Origin: Siphonodentalium dalli
Taxonomy: Eukaryota > Mollusca > Scaphopoda > Gadilida > Siphonodentaliidae
Assembly: GCA_032622095.1 (NCBI GenBank)
Contig: CP136065.1
Coordinates: forward strand, 157,861,577-157,925,576
DNA length: 64,000 bases
Direction of reading: 5' to 3'
Shown here: positions 46,704 to 60,083 of the stretch, in pieces
How the letters are laid out: every line of letters begins with the position of its first letter
Numbering within the stretch: position 1 is the stretch's first letter
Notes under the pieces: generated by a model
Seen by the model: the letters and a program-made list of their open reading frames with translations, nothing else
The model's database searches: none
What the model was told of the DNA's origin: nothing
Position numbers and translations under genes: made by a program

Positions 46704-49700
46704 TAGTACAGCGGCCAAACGCCAAAAGTGGTCGGGTACCCCTACCCACGGTAGAACAAGTTAAAACCAACTTTTTTGGAAGGAGAAATATATACTGTAG
46801 ACGAAAATGATAGTGAAAAATAACGGAATTGGTGTTGGCTATTCTCAAATCGACGATGAACGATACCCACCAGTGACTTTTCCCAGAAATTAACGATTTT
46901 GGTAAAGTCAGCACTGCGGCTATCTCCTAAGTTATTAGCCAACATTATAGGCGTCAAAATGACTACATCATACCATATATATACCTGATATGCAAGAAGT
47001 GTTGGTTAATTTTGATTTTCGTGCCGTTTGGAGCCGAAACATTTATTTTTTGTTGAAAAATCTCTCTTTTTCAAAAAAATTATATTTTTCGAACATTATC
47101 ATTCAAACGGATATTGCAATAATATTGAAATATTTAGTCCATATGGTGTAGTAGTTATCTGTCAAGCATATGAAGAAAGAAGTTAACAACAATTTTGAAC
47201 GTTTTGCGAGATATTGGATTTTAGCTACCCCTCCCCCAAACACGTTTTTGGTCGAAAAAAATACATATTTTTGATAATGACATTACAAACATTTTCGAAT
47301 TGATCTGAATGGGACCCAATATGAATCTTGTACTGAAAGTGTTGTCCAGAGATGCCGTTTAATCGATTACAGATGTATTCAGGCTTTCAGACCCCCAGTT
47401 ACAACAACAACAATTATTTTATTGATAACAGTTAATTTTGCATGCATTAACATCAATATTAAGTACTAAAACCTTTGTTATAAACAATACGTGACCAACA
47501 TATAATTCATATGGCTCAGTAGTTATCTGGACATCACAAGTAGAAAGAATTTGACAGAAATTGTCAACGGTTTTCAAGATATTGGAATTAGGTACCGCTC
47601 CCCCGGACGCGATTTGGTAGAAAAACTACATATTTGTGATAACAAGACAAACCTTTCTAAATTATTCTAATGAGCATCTAATCATTATTCGTGTGATGAA
47701 AACCTGATCCGTAGACACCGCGAGCCTGGTTTTAGATTATCTCAGGTTTCCAATTAAACCCCCATTTACAACAACAACAACACAATATTTTATTTATGAC
47801 ATGTAATTTTATATTGACACATATCGATTTGAGCAACTGAAGTATTTGTTCTAAACGACACAAAATATAGACTAACATAATCATACAGAACAAAATCATT
47901 GTTGCTCCCCGCCCTATTAGACGTCCTGAACACACCACGAACTGAACAAAATATGATCTCAGTATTAAGAATCATGCAATTATAAAGGACAATTACATAA
48001 GGAAATATACAATGTTTATGGATGGGTTTGTTCCCGAAACAGTGTGGCACTTTGCTATATTTTTCAAGAACACTCTACCCAATTTAAAGACTTCAACGCA
48101 ATAAGAAATTAAGCTATATGATCTCTAATTCTCTATATTAACCGAGAGTGTGACGGGAATGTAGTTCTATCAGAGAATTTGTATGGATGGGTTGTGCATG
48201 TGTCGCTTTACACAAAGTGGCTGATAAATAAGAAAGACGAATTTGCTGTTTTAGGCCCCCCTACACAATTGAAGTGTTAAAGTTGAACAACTCACGAACT
48301 GAAATGATTGCTGTAAATATTAACTGAGGATGTGGGCAAAAATAGTAATATTGGGGCGCATACATGGTGTTGATGGATGGGTTGGTTGGATCCCGAAAAC
48401 CTTTAGCACTTTACTAAAATCGGATGGCAAACTCCAAAGGCGACTATTTTTTGTTTTGTGGGACCCCTTTATATGCCCATTTAAACGCTTGAACAAACCA
48501 TGCGCCGAATATTCATGCTTTTATTATTAAATCACAGTGTGAACGAAAGTTAGTGCTATCAGGGAATATACATGTTATATGGGTAGTTTGGTTCCCAGAA
48601 TCCTAGGGTACTTTACAAAAGGCGGCTGGCAAAAACCAAAGCTGAATATTTTCTTTGAGCATCCTACCCCATTTAAAGTCTTAAACACACTAATGGATGG
48701 ACATGTTCTCAATATTAACAGGGGTGTGGACAAATGGTATGTAATTCAGGAAATATACCTCTTGGTTGCACCATGGGTGGGTTGGCTGGTTTCCCAATGT
48801 CTGGGGCACTTTACAAAAAGTGGCTAGCAAAGAGAAGGTGAAATCTCACTGTTTCGGGAACCCATAACCCTTCTAAGCTCTTTAGCACACACTGAACCGA
48901 ATCTATATGCTATCATGTATTATTTACAATTTGTATGGGTGGTTTTGTTCTCGAAATCCTGGAACACTTTACAAAAGGCGGCTGGCAAATACGAAATGTA
49001 ATGTGTTTGGCCACACTACCTCATTTGCAGTCTTGGGAAACACAATGAACCGAAAGGATGTGCTCCCATTATTAACTGCGTGTGTAGAGAAATGGACGCT
49101 ATATAAAGAGTATAGTCTTGAATGTCTGGGTCACTTTACAAAAAGTTGTTGATGAAAGAGAAAGGCGAATACTCACTGTTTTTGGGGGACCCCATTAACC
49201 CATATAATATCTTGATCAGAGCATGAACTGAAGTTATATTCTCTCACTTAGCTGAGTGTGTGATCGAAAGGTATTGCTGTCATGGAATTATTAATTGATA
49301 TATGGGTGATTTGGTTCCCTCGAAATCCTGGAACACTTTACAAAAAGCGGCTGGCAAACAAGAAGGCGAATTTTCTATGTCTTGAGGACCCCACTATCCA
49401 ACTTGAAGTCTTAACAAAATGATATGCTCTCAATGTTAACTGAAGTTGTGGACAAATGGGATTATTATCTGGCAATACGAATCTGTTATGGATGAGATGG
49501 TTCCCGATAGCCTATGGCACTTTACAACAAATGGTCAGCAAATGAAAGGGCTAAATTTTACACTCAGGGGACTCCATCCCTATCTGAAGTCTTGAACATA
49601 ACACTAGCTCAAGGAATAAGCTATCCATATTACCCGAGATTGTGGCCGAATGGCAATGGTTTCGCGAGCCCGCCGTTCGCGAGAACACCGTGGCACCTTA

Positions 49701-52556
49701 CACAAAGCAGATGGCAAACGATGAAGGCGAATTTTAAGGGACCCCTACCCTATGTAAACAATTGAACCTACCACGAACTGAATGGATGTGCCCTCGTGGC
49801 CAAACGACGATATGGACAAATGGCTATTCTATAAAGAAATACACAATTGTTATAGATGGGTTAATACCCGACAGTCAGGGACACTTTACAAAAAGCGACT
49901 GAAAAATAAATAATGCGATTTTTCAATGTTTGTATTACCCCCTTCCCAATTTGAAGACTAGAACACACCACGGATTGGAACGATATCATCATTGACTTCG
50001 TGTATGGACAATGGCGAGTTAATTGTACAAGGACGTAAACAATGTAAATAGATGGATTTGGGTTCTGAAAGAATGAGCACTTAACGAAAAGTGACTGGAA
50101 AATATGAAAGGCAAATTTTTGAGGACCCCAACTTTATTTGAAGTCTTGGAAGACACCACATGGTGAAATGATATGACCCCAATATTAATTGAGGGCTTGA
50201 CCAAAGGTTAGTTTTTATCAGAATATACATATGTGTTGGTTCCCGAAAGTCTGCATCATGTGGCACTCCACAACAAACGGCTGGCAAATGTTCACTATTG
50301 TAGGTACCCCTACCCTGTTTGAGGTCTTGAACACATCATGTACTGAAGGGATTATGAATTCATTATCAACATATATTGTGGCCGAAACTATGCGATATAT
50401 AAGTATGTGGTAGTTCTATCCGGAGGTAAACAATTTATCTGGGAGGGAGATTGTATTGGGAAAATTAGGATGTAATCCAGTTGGAACTGATTGGATACAA
50501 TGATATACACAAAGTTTCGTTAGAGCTGATTGGACGCAATGCTACACATATAATGTTGTTTTCGTCATTGATACGCCCGTTGCCGTGAGATTGCAGACGA
50601 TCTGGAGGTGGTAAATTTCGCGCTCAGCAGGGTTTCAATGCTTTTCACGAAGTTTTAACAATGGCAGCATTATGGAAATCGCTTTGTTTTCGAGATAAAT
50701 GTCTGAACCCCGTCAACTATTTTAATATTTTCGCGCTGACTGAGTTGCTGTATATAAAAAGAGTATTTCTGATAACATTACATTCAGTATGGCGCATAGA
50801 AGTTCTGTCTTAGGACCACTGTATTCCAAAAAGTAATGATATGCTTTTTATATTGCCACAATGACAGGGAGGGGACGTTTTAATGTGATTACTCAATTGG
50901 CCATAGTTCAAACTACTGCATTTTAATCTTAAACGCGAATGGAGTACTTGTGCATCTATACGTCGGACATGCTGGGTTCTCCAGCTGTCCAATTATTGTA
51001 ATCTCTGTATACCATTATTTGGTTTTTTCTTAGAATAAACTATTGATTGGTTGATTGATATGCGACACTTATTGTATGTAATAGCAAATAAAATGCGTTG
51101 TTGTTGTAATTTGGGGTGTGGAAGCCTGAACACGTCTTTAATCACTTAAGCAATGTCCCGGGGCTCAATTTTCAGCAAAAGAATTATGTTGGGTCCAAGT
51201 ATGATCAATTGGGAAGTTTGGTAAAGTTCTGAACAAAAATATGTAATATTTCGACCAAAAACGTGTTTGGGGAGGTGTAGCTAAAATCCATTATTTCGCA
51301 AATTGTTCTAAATTTCTGTTAACTTATTTCTGCATATGCTTTGAAAATAACTGCATCACCATAAGAATTAAATATTTGCGCATTATAACAATATCCATTT
51401 GAATGAAAATGTTCGAAAAATAATATTTTTGTGAAAAAGTGCGATTTTTCAGCAAAAAATAAATATTTTGGCTCCAAATGGCAGGAAAATCTAAATTAAC
51501 CAACATTTTTTTTCATATCAGGTAGAAGTATGGTATGATGTAGTAATTTTAACCCCAACAATATGGGCAAATAGGCTAGGACATAGCCACAGGGCTCGCT
51601 TTACCAAAATCGTTAATTTCTGGAAAAAGTCACTGGAGGGTATCGCTCATCGTCGATTTGACAATAGCCACCACCTATTCCGTTATTTTTCAATTTCTGT
51701 CAAATTCTTTCTACTTGTGTTGTCCAGATAACTACTGAGCCATATGTTATATAGTTGGTCACGTTGTTTACAACAATGGTTTTAGTACTTAACATCGATG
51801 TTAATGCATGCAAAATTAACTGTTATCAATAAAATAATTGTTGTTGTTGTAACTGGGGGTATGAAAGCCTGAACACATCTGTAATCGATTAAACGGCATC
51901 TCCGGACAACACCTTCAGTACCATATTCATATTGGGTCCCATTCAGATCAATTCAAAAATGTTTGTAATGACATTATCAAAAATATGTATTTTTTTCGAC
52001 CAAAAACGTGTTTGGGGGAGGGGTAGCTAAAATCCAATATCTCGCAAATCGTTCAAAATTGTTGTTAACTTCTTTCTTTATATGCTTGTTAGATAATTAC
52101 TACACTATATGACCTAAATATTTCAATATTATTGCAATATCCGTTTGAATGATAATGTTCGAAAAATATAAAAAAAATTAAAAAGAGCGATTTTTCAACA
52201 AAAAATAAATGTTTCGGCTCCAAATGGCACGAAAATCCAAATTAACCAACACTTCTTGCATATCAGGTACAAATATGGTATGCTGTAGTCATTTTAACAC
52301 CAACAATGTGGGCAAATAACTTAGGACATAGCCGCAGGGCTCACTTTACCAAAATCATTAATTTCTGGGAAAAGTCACTGGTGGGTATCGTTCATCGTCA
52401 ATTTGAGAATAGCCACCACCAATTCCGTTATTTTTCACTATCATTTTCGTAAAGAGTATATATTTCTCCTTTAAAAAAAGGTAGTTTTAACTTGTTCTAC
52501 CGTGGGTAGGGGTATCTCGAAAACTAGAGCTCTTTTTCGATTTGGCCGCTGCACTA
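46704..52556. mobile_element. 5.85-kb composite inverted-repeat element
   Basis: The left arm, about 46704-47800, is inverted against a right arm of about 51060-52556. Outer ends are TAGTACAGCGGCCAAA and, inverted, TAGTGCAGCGGCCAAA. Matching landmarks include CCTACCCACGGTAGAACAAG, ACTTTTCCCAGAAATTA and TACAACAACAACAATTATTT. The right arm holds two full copies of a ~740-bp unit and the left arm about one and a half. The centre is a satellite array. No target duplication beyond AAA and no transposase ORF were found. Confidence 0.7.
47985..50420. repeat. Satellite-like array, ~13 units of ~184 bp
   Basis: The core TGGGTTGGTTCCCGAAA followed by GGCACTTTACAAAAAGCGGC and TGGCAAA recurs about every 184 bp (for example near 48030, 48373, 48578, 48776, 48938, 49303, 49491, 49854, 50049 and 50233). 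Units are strongly diverged, which suggests an old array. It fills the space between the inverted arms. Confidence 0.7.
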
Positions 52557-54600
52557 AAACGTAATGGTTTATTTGACTACTGTAGAGACGGATCGCTCGA
52601 AAATAAATGCGATTATTTCGTAATCGTGTATATACATGTCAGGAATCGGAACGCTGAAAATGTGCGTGTCGTGAATCGGAACACCTCGAAAACAGAATAG
52701 GAGCGTATGGTAGTGTTACATTGAAGGCATTATGTCAGGTCAAAATCGCGTATTTTGATCAACTGTCTCTTTAAAGTAACGATGGGGTGTTTGCGGACAC
52801 ACATAAGCTATTTGTTCTTCACAACATTATTTCTTTGCTTCGAAATTCACATTTTTCGCAATATATATTTTCTTTGTGTGTGGATTTAAGTGAGCAAACC
52901 CTTGTAATTTGATTCAGCGTGCTATATATGGGACTAAAGAATAAGTAAGTGAAGAGTAAAATACATCAGAAAGAAGTCCTCTCATTCGAATCTGCAATCC
53001 AGTGAGCTGCTTCACCGATATACACGAATTTGTAAACATAGTCGTAGAAAATCGAGCAAAACTTTCACGGAATGGGAACATATATACCGCTCGGAATCGG
53101 AATTTTGCTCGGGCGGAATGAAAATTCGAGGAGCATATCAGCCACAGTGCTGTTTATGGAGGTTTTTGACGGAGCTAAATATTATAACAGCATACCCACC
53201 ACCAACGCCGCCCGTATAAGCCTATCTTTAAACATTGATGGCATGAATTAACCAGCGTTTCAATATTAATGTTGGAAGCAACTAGAAGAATAGCCGCCTC
53301 GTTAGAGCCACATCTAAAAATAGAATCTTTGGGTCTAAAATTGGTTGTACTAAAATATTCCCAAAACTTCCAAAATATCAAAACCCAAAAAAAAATTCAA
53401 AAATTCCTAAATTTATTTTTTCCAAAAAATTTCAAAACCCTAAAATTAATTTTTTCCACAAAAAAATTCAAAACCCCCAAATTTCAAAAAAAGAAAAAAT
53501 TTCAAAACCCTCAAAATTATTTCTCTAAAAAAAAGTTTAAATAAAAAATTTATAACGAGTTTTTCGGTTTCTGATAATCTCGATATTAAAAAATATCGAA
53601 TGTTAAATTATTTGCGCGTAATATCTTTCGTTATTTTTTTGTTCAACCAATGTTTCAATGTATTTATTAATCGATGTTTAGAAATATCTTTATACCAATT
53701 ATATGTGTATGGACAGTCGCTGTAATGTTGGACATTGTGACCAACGGTATGAATGCATACATTCCAGTGTTTAACGGACGCAGTTCATATAATTGTCATA
53801 CCTGAAAATAGACACCATTACTTTTACATAAATAATAAAGAGCGTTTATTCTTTACTTATCTCTATATGAAGTTATTGAGTATATGACAGGCGTGTATTT
53901 TCGTGAATTATTGGAAGTATTGAAATGTACTATGTTGAATCACTAACGGTCGAAAATGGTAAGGCGAAATTACAACCCCCCAGAATGAACTGTCATATTG
54001 AATGAATGATGATTTAATCTCAGCCATTTTTACATGGAACATGAGCGATGTACACGCAATCACACACGCCACATTGGTGTTAACAATGTGTCTTTCACAC
54101 CTTTGCTTTACCAAATGAATTCTATTATTTCCCCGGTCACAGCTATATGGTATTCAGAAAACATATCGATTTGAGCAGAAATAGTTGTTTAACGGGTTAG
54201 TATCAATTAAGGTTGATAAACTGTGTCATTCACACGATAATTAGTTATCCAAAACATGCATACGTCCAGGACACTCAATTATAGAAATTGCTTTGATGAC
54301 ATTGTTATAACAACATTACGTAATAACCCCTTATCACTCCATTCACACTTACGACCATTTTGTATGCCGAAAACTCCAGGTAGCACCGATGATGTAACAT
54401 TATATCACTGCTATTGTACCAATGATAGGTTCAGACATGTTCTATGTTTAGAAATAGATAATAACAATTGTTAAATGTGCAGGTGTTCTCAGCGGGGGGG
54501 GGAACACAGGGTTACGTAATAATAACCAGTTAAACAACTAATGTTGCCTCGTCCGTAAAAAAACAATTATCGGTCTATTCATACATTACGTTCATATGTA
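52557..54600. other. Spacer between the composite element and the Maverick genes
   Basis: 53369-53560 is a low-complexity A-rich stretch (repeats of TTCAAAACCC and AAAATTTC). The left terminus of the Maverick element should lie in or near this interval, but the matching terminal repeat is outside the window, so I cannot place it. The octamer AAGAGCGT occurs at 53838-53845. Small ORFs show no motif. Confidence 0.4.
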
Positions 54601-54613
54601 ATCTTATGTAATG

Positions 54614-54663
54614 TTACGTCATCCGTGCTTACATATGTTCGGGGATTTTATGGTATAAAAATA
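54614..54663 (+). promoter_or_regulatory. Promoter of the DNA polymerase gene
   Basis: A consensus TATA box (GGTATAAAAATA, TATA at 54654) predicts a start near 54684, 39 nt before the ATG at 54723. A CRE/ATF-like TTACGTCA sits at 54614-54621, about 40 bp upstream of the TATA. Confidence 0.65.
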
Positions 54664-54722
54664 TAGATTACTAAGCTGTATTCCATATAGTGAATAGACA
54701 CCGTTGTAATCACTTCTCGAAA

Positions 54723-57700
54723 ATGGCTGAAGAAATAATGACACCTCTGACAGTGGATGAAATTTATGAAATAGAATGTATTCTGCAAGACATCGAAGAA
54801 TACGACAAGGCTATCGTAGCTTATCAACTGGATGAAGATATAATTGAAGCATCTACGCTTTGTTCAGGAGATGATCCATGGCCGAACCAAATCGGATACG
54901 GAGAAGATGATGCGCCTAAAAATGATGTTAACAACTCACAACCCGGTACAGCTGGACCATCAGGATTACAAAACCGAGAAGACGAACATACACCTCATCA
55001 AGATGAAGAAGGAGCCGTAAAATCAGACAATCAAACAGCCGACAGTTCTGATAATCAAATAACTGGATATAGCATTCGCAAAAGGAGTGAACGAATCTTC
55101 GGAAACAATTTGGCAACACAGAGAACATATGAGATCAAATTAGATGAAATTTACAAAGAGAAAAAGTTAATCGACATATACAGGAATCTACATTCAATGT
55201 TCGATGACACTATTCAAAGAGCTCGTGGAAAGTTGGCTGACAATGATCTTGGCAGAGTTATCATTCACCATGAGAGTTTGGACAACCCTATAGTAGTTCC
55301 GTTACAAACGTTGCAAACGTTAAATGCTAACACTGTGATTGACAGAATTGAACTCGTTTTGAACAGCAATCAAACACTGACTGTTAATCAAAGTTTCCGT
55401 ATAGATATAGGCACCATCGAGTTACCTAAAGGCGGAGCACGGAGGAAGATAACGGCTTTACATGATGAAAGTGACAATCTAAGAAATAAAACATCGATCG
55501 TTACGATTGAAAATACCGACAATATGTGTATGGCTCGGGCTATCGCCGCATGTTGGTGTAAATTAAATATTTGCAGTCCTGATGAATGGCTAGAAATAAC
55601 ACAGAATAGAGGAACCAGAAATAATTTACAACTCATCATGGAATACAGAAAAGTACCGAGCAATTATTACAAACATATGACGAACAAAAAACGTACTGAA
55701 CAAGGAAAATTAGCCAAAGCAATTAGTGACATCGCAGGTGTATCCACAGACAGACCGGCCAGTTTAGCAGATCTAAAAGCATTCGAGGAAACTCTGAATT
55801 TGACAATACTAGTCATCAGTGCTAGACTGGGTAATAAATTCATTACCAGCGCGCCTACAGACGGTATAGAACGACCCGTGATATATTTATATCTCACTGC
55901 TAATGAACATTTCCACGCTATACAATCCATAACGGGATTCTTTAGCGCACAATATTTCTGTGTGCATTGTTTAAAACATTATTCACACAAAGGAAAGCAT
56001 TATTGTGAACACACCTGTTTCGTGTGTAAAAGTGATAAATGTGGACAAAGTGAAAACAAAGAACATTGTTCAGATTGTAATATGACGTGTATGTCTCATC
56101 AATGTTTCGTGCGTCATAAAGCAAAACCTATTAATCAAGCTTCGGGAGAAACGACAGCTCCTTGTCAAAAATGGTGGAAATGCTTGGACTGTACAAAAGT
56201 CATGGAGAGACGGAAAAGACGTCCGAATCAACACGTGTGCGGAGAAACATTTTGTAGATCGTGTGACAAATACACAATGGGACCACACGAATGCTATGTA
56301 AGGGCCATACCTCCCGTTACTGATGATGAAAGAGCTAAATTCTGTTTCTTCGACTTCGAAACCATTCAACATGATATATTGGAATGTTCTGAAGGATATG
56401 CACCTTTACATACAAAGGATTGCCAGGACTGTAAAGAGGATCATATATGCAAGAAATGTGCTAAGTGTCAGGTGAGTCTTAACCTAATTGTAATATATAT
56501 ATATATATATGTAACACATTACAGTCGAAATCACGATAACGTAACGCTCTTTATTAAAGACGCGCATAAGTAGAGACGCTCTTGCATTTTTAAAAATTAT
56601 ATTAGATTATCGCTGAACGCTCTTTTAGCTGTTACCTCGCGTGTTATATTACCATATAACAATTACATACTTGAATTCGACCAAAGTTAACGGGTCTCAA
56701 TATTAAAATTCAACTGAGTCACAGATGTTAAACCGAGTAATTAACTTTTTTAATTCTTGACACATTGAAAATGTGTAGCATATTTTTTTGTGAAAAGAGA
56801 TTTGTAATTGTTATATAGTAAACTAACGTAATATATAATTGTTTTAACTTTATTGAACTTGATAGCTGCGTGCTTGAATCGACAATTATACAGGCTATAT
56901 GTCGATGGTCGGATCATGATATACATTTTTAATATTGACACGTAGATTGGAACGAGTAATTTTTTAGGATCAACCAACGAACAATAGTAATACGTCAACG
57001 CTCTTTATTAACGTTGAACCTATACCAAAACCTTTTTTTTTATTTATTTTTTTTAAAATAATTATCTAAACAAAGTGTAGACGTTTTATTTTGTTTTTTA
57101 TTATCGATAAAGCTAGAGGTTAAAACGTTCAATTATTACTTTTCAGAACTGTTTAAAAACATGGTGCGGAAAAGTCCAGCATACACCGAACTTCCTCGTC
57201 GCCCAAACAGCTTGCTACGAATGCATGCATGAATCGTTGGAAGTGAAACCGAACTGTAGAAATTGCGGACCTCTATGTGATGCGTGTATCGACAGTGATG
57301 CGAAGAAGAAGAAGAAGAAGAGTGACCGAAATTTATGTTCGGATACATGCGGACTCCGAGAGGTTATATTTAGCGGTCCTGATACCGGTGAAAAGTTTGG
57401 AAAATGGTTATTCTCGGAACAACACAAGGGATTCATAGCACTGGCTCACAACTTCAAGGGTTACGATGGATATTTTCTCATGGAATATCTCATTGATCAA
57501 TCATTGAGACCCAAAGTTATATATAATGGATCCAAATTGATGTACCTATACGTGGAAAAAGATCTTCATATCAAAGTACTGGACAGTCTCAGCTTTCTAC
57601 CAATGAAGTTGGCACTGTTACCGAAAACTTTCGGTCTGGATGGCGAGAAAAAAGGATGGTTCCCGCACTTTTTCAATAAATCAGCCAACCAGAATTATGA

Positions 57701-59975
57701 AGGACCCTATCCGGATGCCAAATATTACGGCGCTGATTATATGAGTGTGACTGAACGAAAAGACTTCACGAAATGGCATGCTGCTCAAACAAATGCAGTT
57801 TTCATCTTCAAGAAAGAATTATCGGATTATTGTCGTAGTGATGTCAATATTTTGAGACAAGCTTGCATAAAATTCAGAACCCACATCATGAATGCGACTG
57901 GAAATATACAACCCGTAATTGACGAGTTTTCTGGCGATATGAAGTTCAAACTGGTTGGTGCGGTTGATCCATTCCAATACGTTACAATCGCATCGGTATG
58001 TATGGGTATATTCAGAACGAAATTCGTCGACGAGGAATGGAGAGTGCGTCTAAGTACCGAAGGGAAAACGTGGCTTCCTGCTAAATGTAAAGATGGAACT
58101 TTGTCTATTTTATACAAAGGTGAATGGGTTCAAGACACAAAACTTCAAGATGAACGCGGCGTCCAAATTCGTGAGAAAGAATTTCTCAAATCCCAGATAG
58201 CTCGAATCCCCAAGACATCGTATAAAGATCAATACAGCAAAAGTTCTATTCAATGGCTGGAATGGATGATGTTCAAAGACAAAGTTCACATAACTCACGC
58301 ATTGAACGGCCGTGAAAAGAAACTCGATGATGCAAAGTACAGATTGGATGGCTATTGCGAAGAATTAAACACGGCATTCGAATTTCACGGATGTCAATTC
58401 CATGGATGTGAACTTTGTCTGAGTCACGATAGAGACGTAGTCAAGAATCCGATAACCAACCAGACACCTAATGAATTATACGGACTCACACAGAAAAAGA
58501 AGAAGTTTATAGAAAGTCGAGGCATGAAATATGTGTGCATTTGGGAACACGAGTTCGTCGCTGCTCGAAAGACTAATCCGGAGCTTCGTGACTTCATCGC
58601 TAGCTTAGACATTGTTGACCGGCTAGAGCCTAGAGACAGTTTCTTCGGCGGCAGAACGAATGCAACTAAATTACACTACAAAACTGCCGTTGGTGAGAAA
58701 ATACACTATTTTGATTTCACGTCGCTGTATCCAAGTGTGCTCAAATACGCTCGCTACCCGATTGGACACCCTAAAATCATTTTGGGCGATGACATTACCG
58801 AGCTTAAGGATTACTTCGGAATAGCGCAAGTCAAGATTTTACCACCTAATGGACTCTATCACCCCGTATTACCGTATCGATCCGAAGGTAAACTGAAGTT
58901 TCCACTGTGCAGGACTTGTGCTGATAATGAAAATCAACGACCTTGCACGTGTACGTGCCAACAGAGAGCTATTACCGGTGTTTGGTGTATTCCTGAACTG
59001 GAGACAGCTGTCAAAGTGGGATACAAGATTCTCAAAATATATGAAATATACCATTGGACCGAAACGTCAGACTATAGCCAACAAAATGGATTATTCACGG
59101 AATATATAAACACCTTCTTAAAGTTCAAGCAGCAGGCTAGCGGTCCTCCGGATTGGATAAAATCTAACGAAGACATGGATAAATACATCACAGCGTATAA
59201 AGACAACGAAGGTATATTACTGGACAGAGAAAGCATCGAAAAGAATCCAGGACTGAGGCAAATCAGTAAGCTCATGCTCAACTCATTTTGGGGGAAGCTA
59301 GGCCAAAACCAGAATTTCAAACAGACCGAGTATTTCCATGAATCGGAACAAGATAATCTATTCCAGCTCATTTCAAATCCAATGAAACAAATGGAAAATT
59401 TTCATGTCATAACTGATGACATTCTTCAAATGGAGTGGACCTATCGAAAAGACTGTGTGCCTTGTGGAGCAGCGAATAACATATATTTGGCCACATTCAC
59501 GACGTGTCACGCTCGATTAATGCTATATGAAGTTATTCATTCCTTGGACAGAAGAGTATTATATTACGACACGGATAGTTGTGTATTTAGCAGCACTGAG
59601 GATCAAATTAATCCCCCACTGGGCGACTATTTGGGCCAACTCACCAGCGAGCTAGATCCGGATGAATACATCGAAGAATTTGTTTCTGGAGGCCCCAAGA
59701 ATTACGCTTATCGAACAAATAAAGCTAAAGAGACGTGTAAAGTTCGGGGGTTCTCTTTGAACTTTGAAAATTCACAGTTCATCAATTTCCAGACGATTAA
59801 AGAGCTGTTAGAATCTGGAAGCACAGTGCCCATCACCACAACCAATCCAAGGAAAATATGCAGATCGAAAGGAAAAAGAAAGATATATAACAGATCTGAG
59901 GACAAACAGTACCGAGTTGTTTATACCAAACGCAGACGATTGGATAACATGGATACACTGCCATATGGATATTGA
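54723..59975 (+). CDS. polB: Protein-primed family B DNA polymerase (Maverick PolB), two exons
   Basis: Replicates the element's linear DNA using a protein primer. Exon 1 is 54723-56471 and exon 2 is 57147-59975; both junctions are phase 0 (donor GTGAGT, acceptor CTTTTCAG), giving 1525 aa. The open frame begins upstream at a GTG, but ATG 54723 (AAAATGG context) is the first proper start. Order: acidic, low-complexity N-terminus (1-150); an OTU-like region with D266-x-x-C269 and H396/H398; Cys/His-rich zinc-binding stretch (about 410-540); exonuclease motifs DFE (544-546), N685 in HNFKGYD and Y811-x3-D815; polymerase motif A D1106 in DFTSLYPS; motif B K1291-LMLNS; motif C YDTDS (D1391, D1393); and the conserved TLPYGY end. 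All catalytic residues are present. The OTU assignment is inference; the polymerase assignment is firm. Confidence 0.93.
56472..57146 (+). other. Spliceosomal intron in polB carrying four ACGCTCTT octamers
   Basis: Bounded by GTGAGT and TTACTTTTCAG, with stops in the exon 1 frame soon after the donor. It separates exonuclease motif I from the rest of the enzyme, so splicing is essential for function. ACGCTCTT occurs at 56544, 56576, 56617 and 56998, twice inside the longer AACGCTCTTTATTAA. A (TA)n run lies near 56497-56512. Confidence 0.85.
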
Positions 59976-60083
59976 ACGAGGTACGTAATATATATATATA
60001 ATTTAATCGTCTATATTTGATCAAGGTTGTAATGAGAGTGTAAACATTCGATCGATGGTAGTTATCGGATTATACTAAGACTT

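Noticed and set aside
54256-54474. 72-aa ORF upstream of polB as an element gene
   Set aside because: No recognisable motif, no TATA box at a suitable distance, and low-information composition.
52557-54600. Left terminal inverted repeat of the Maverick element
   Set aside because: It should be near here, but without the right end in the window any chosen boundary would be a guess.
54690-54722. GTG start giving an 11-residue longer polymerase
   Set aside because: Non-AUG starts need special evidence, and the ATG at 54723 is in good context downstream of a TATA box.
56472-56573. In-frame extension of polymerase exon 1 to the stop at 56573
   Set aside because: It is intronic: it begins with a consensus donor and encodes (TA)n-derived Ile/Tyr repeats.
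59976-59992. Splice donor GAGGTACGT just after the polymerase stop
   Set aside because: The polymerase already ends with its conserved TLPYGY terminus. A donor in the 3' UTR has no supported acceptor.
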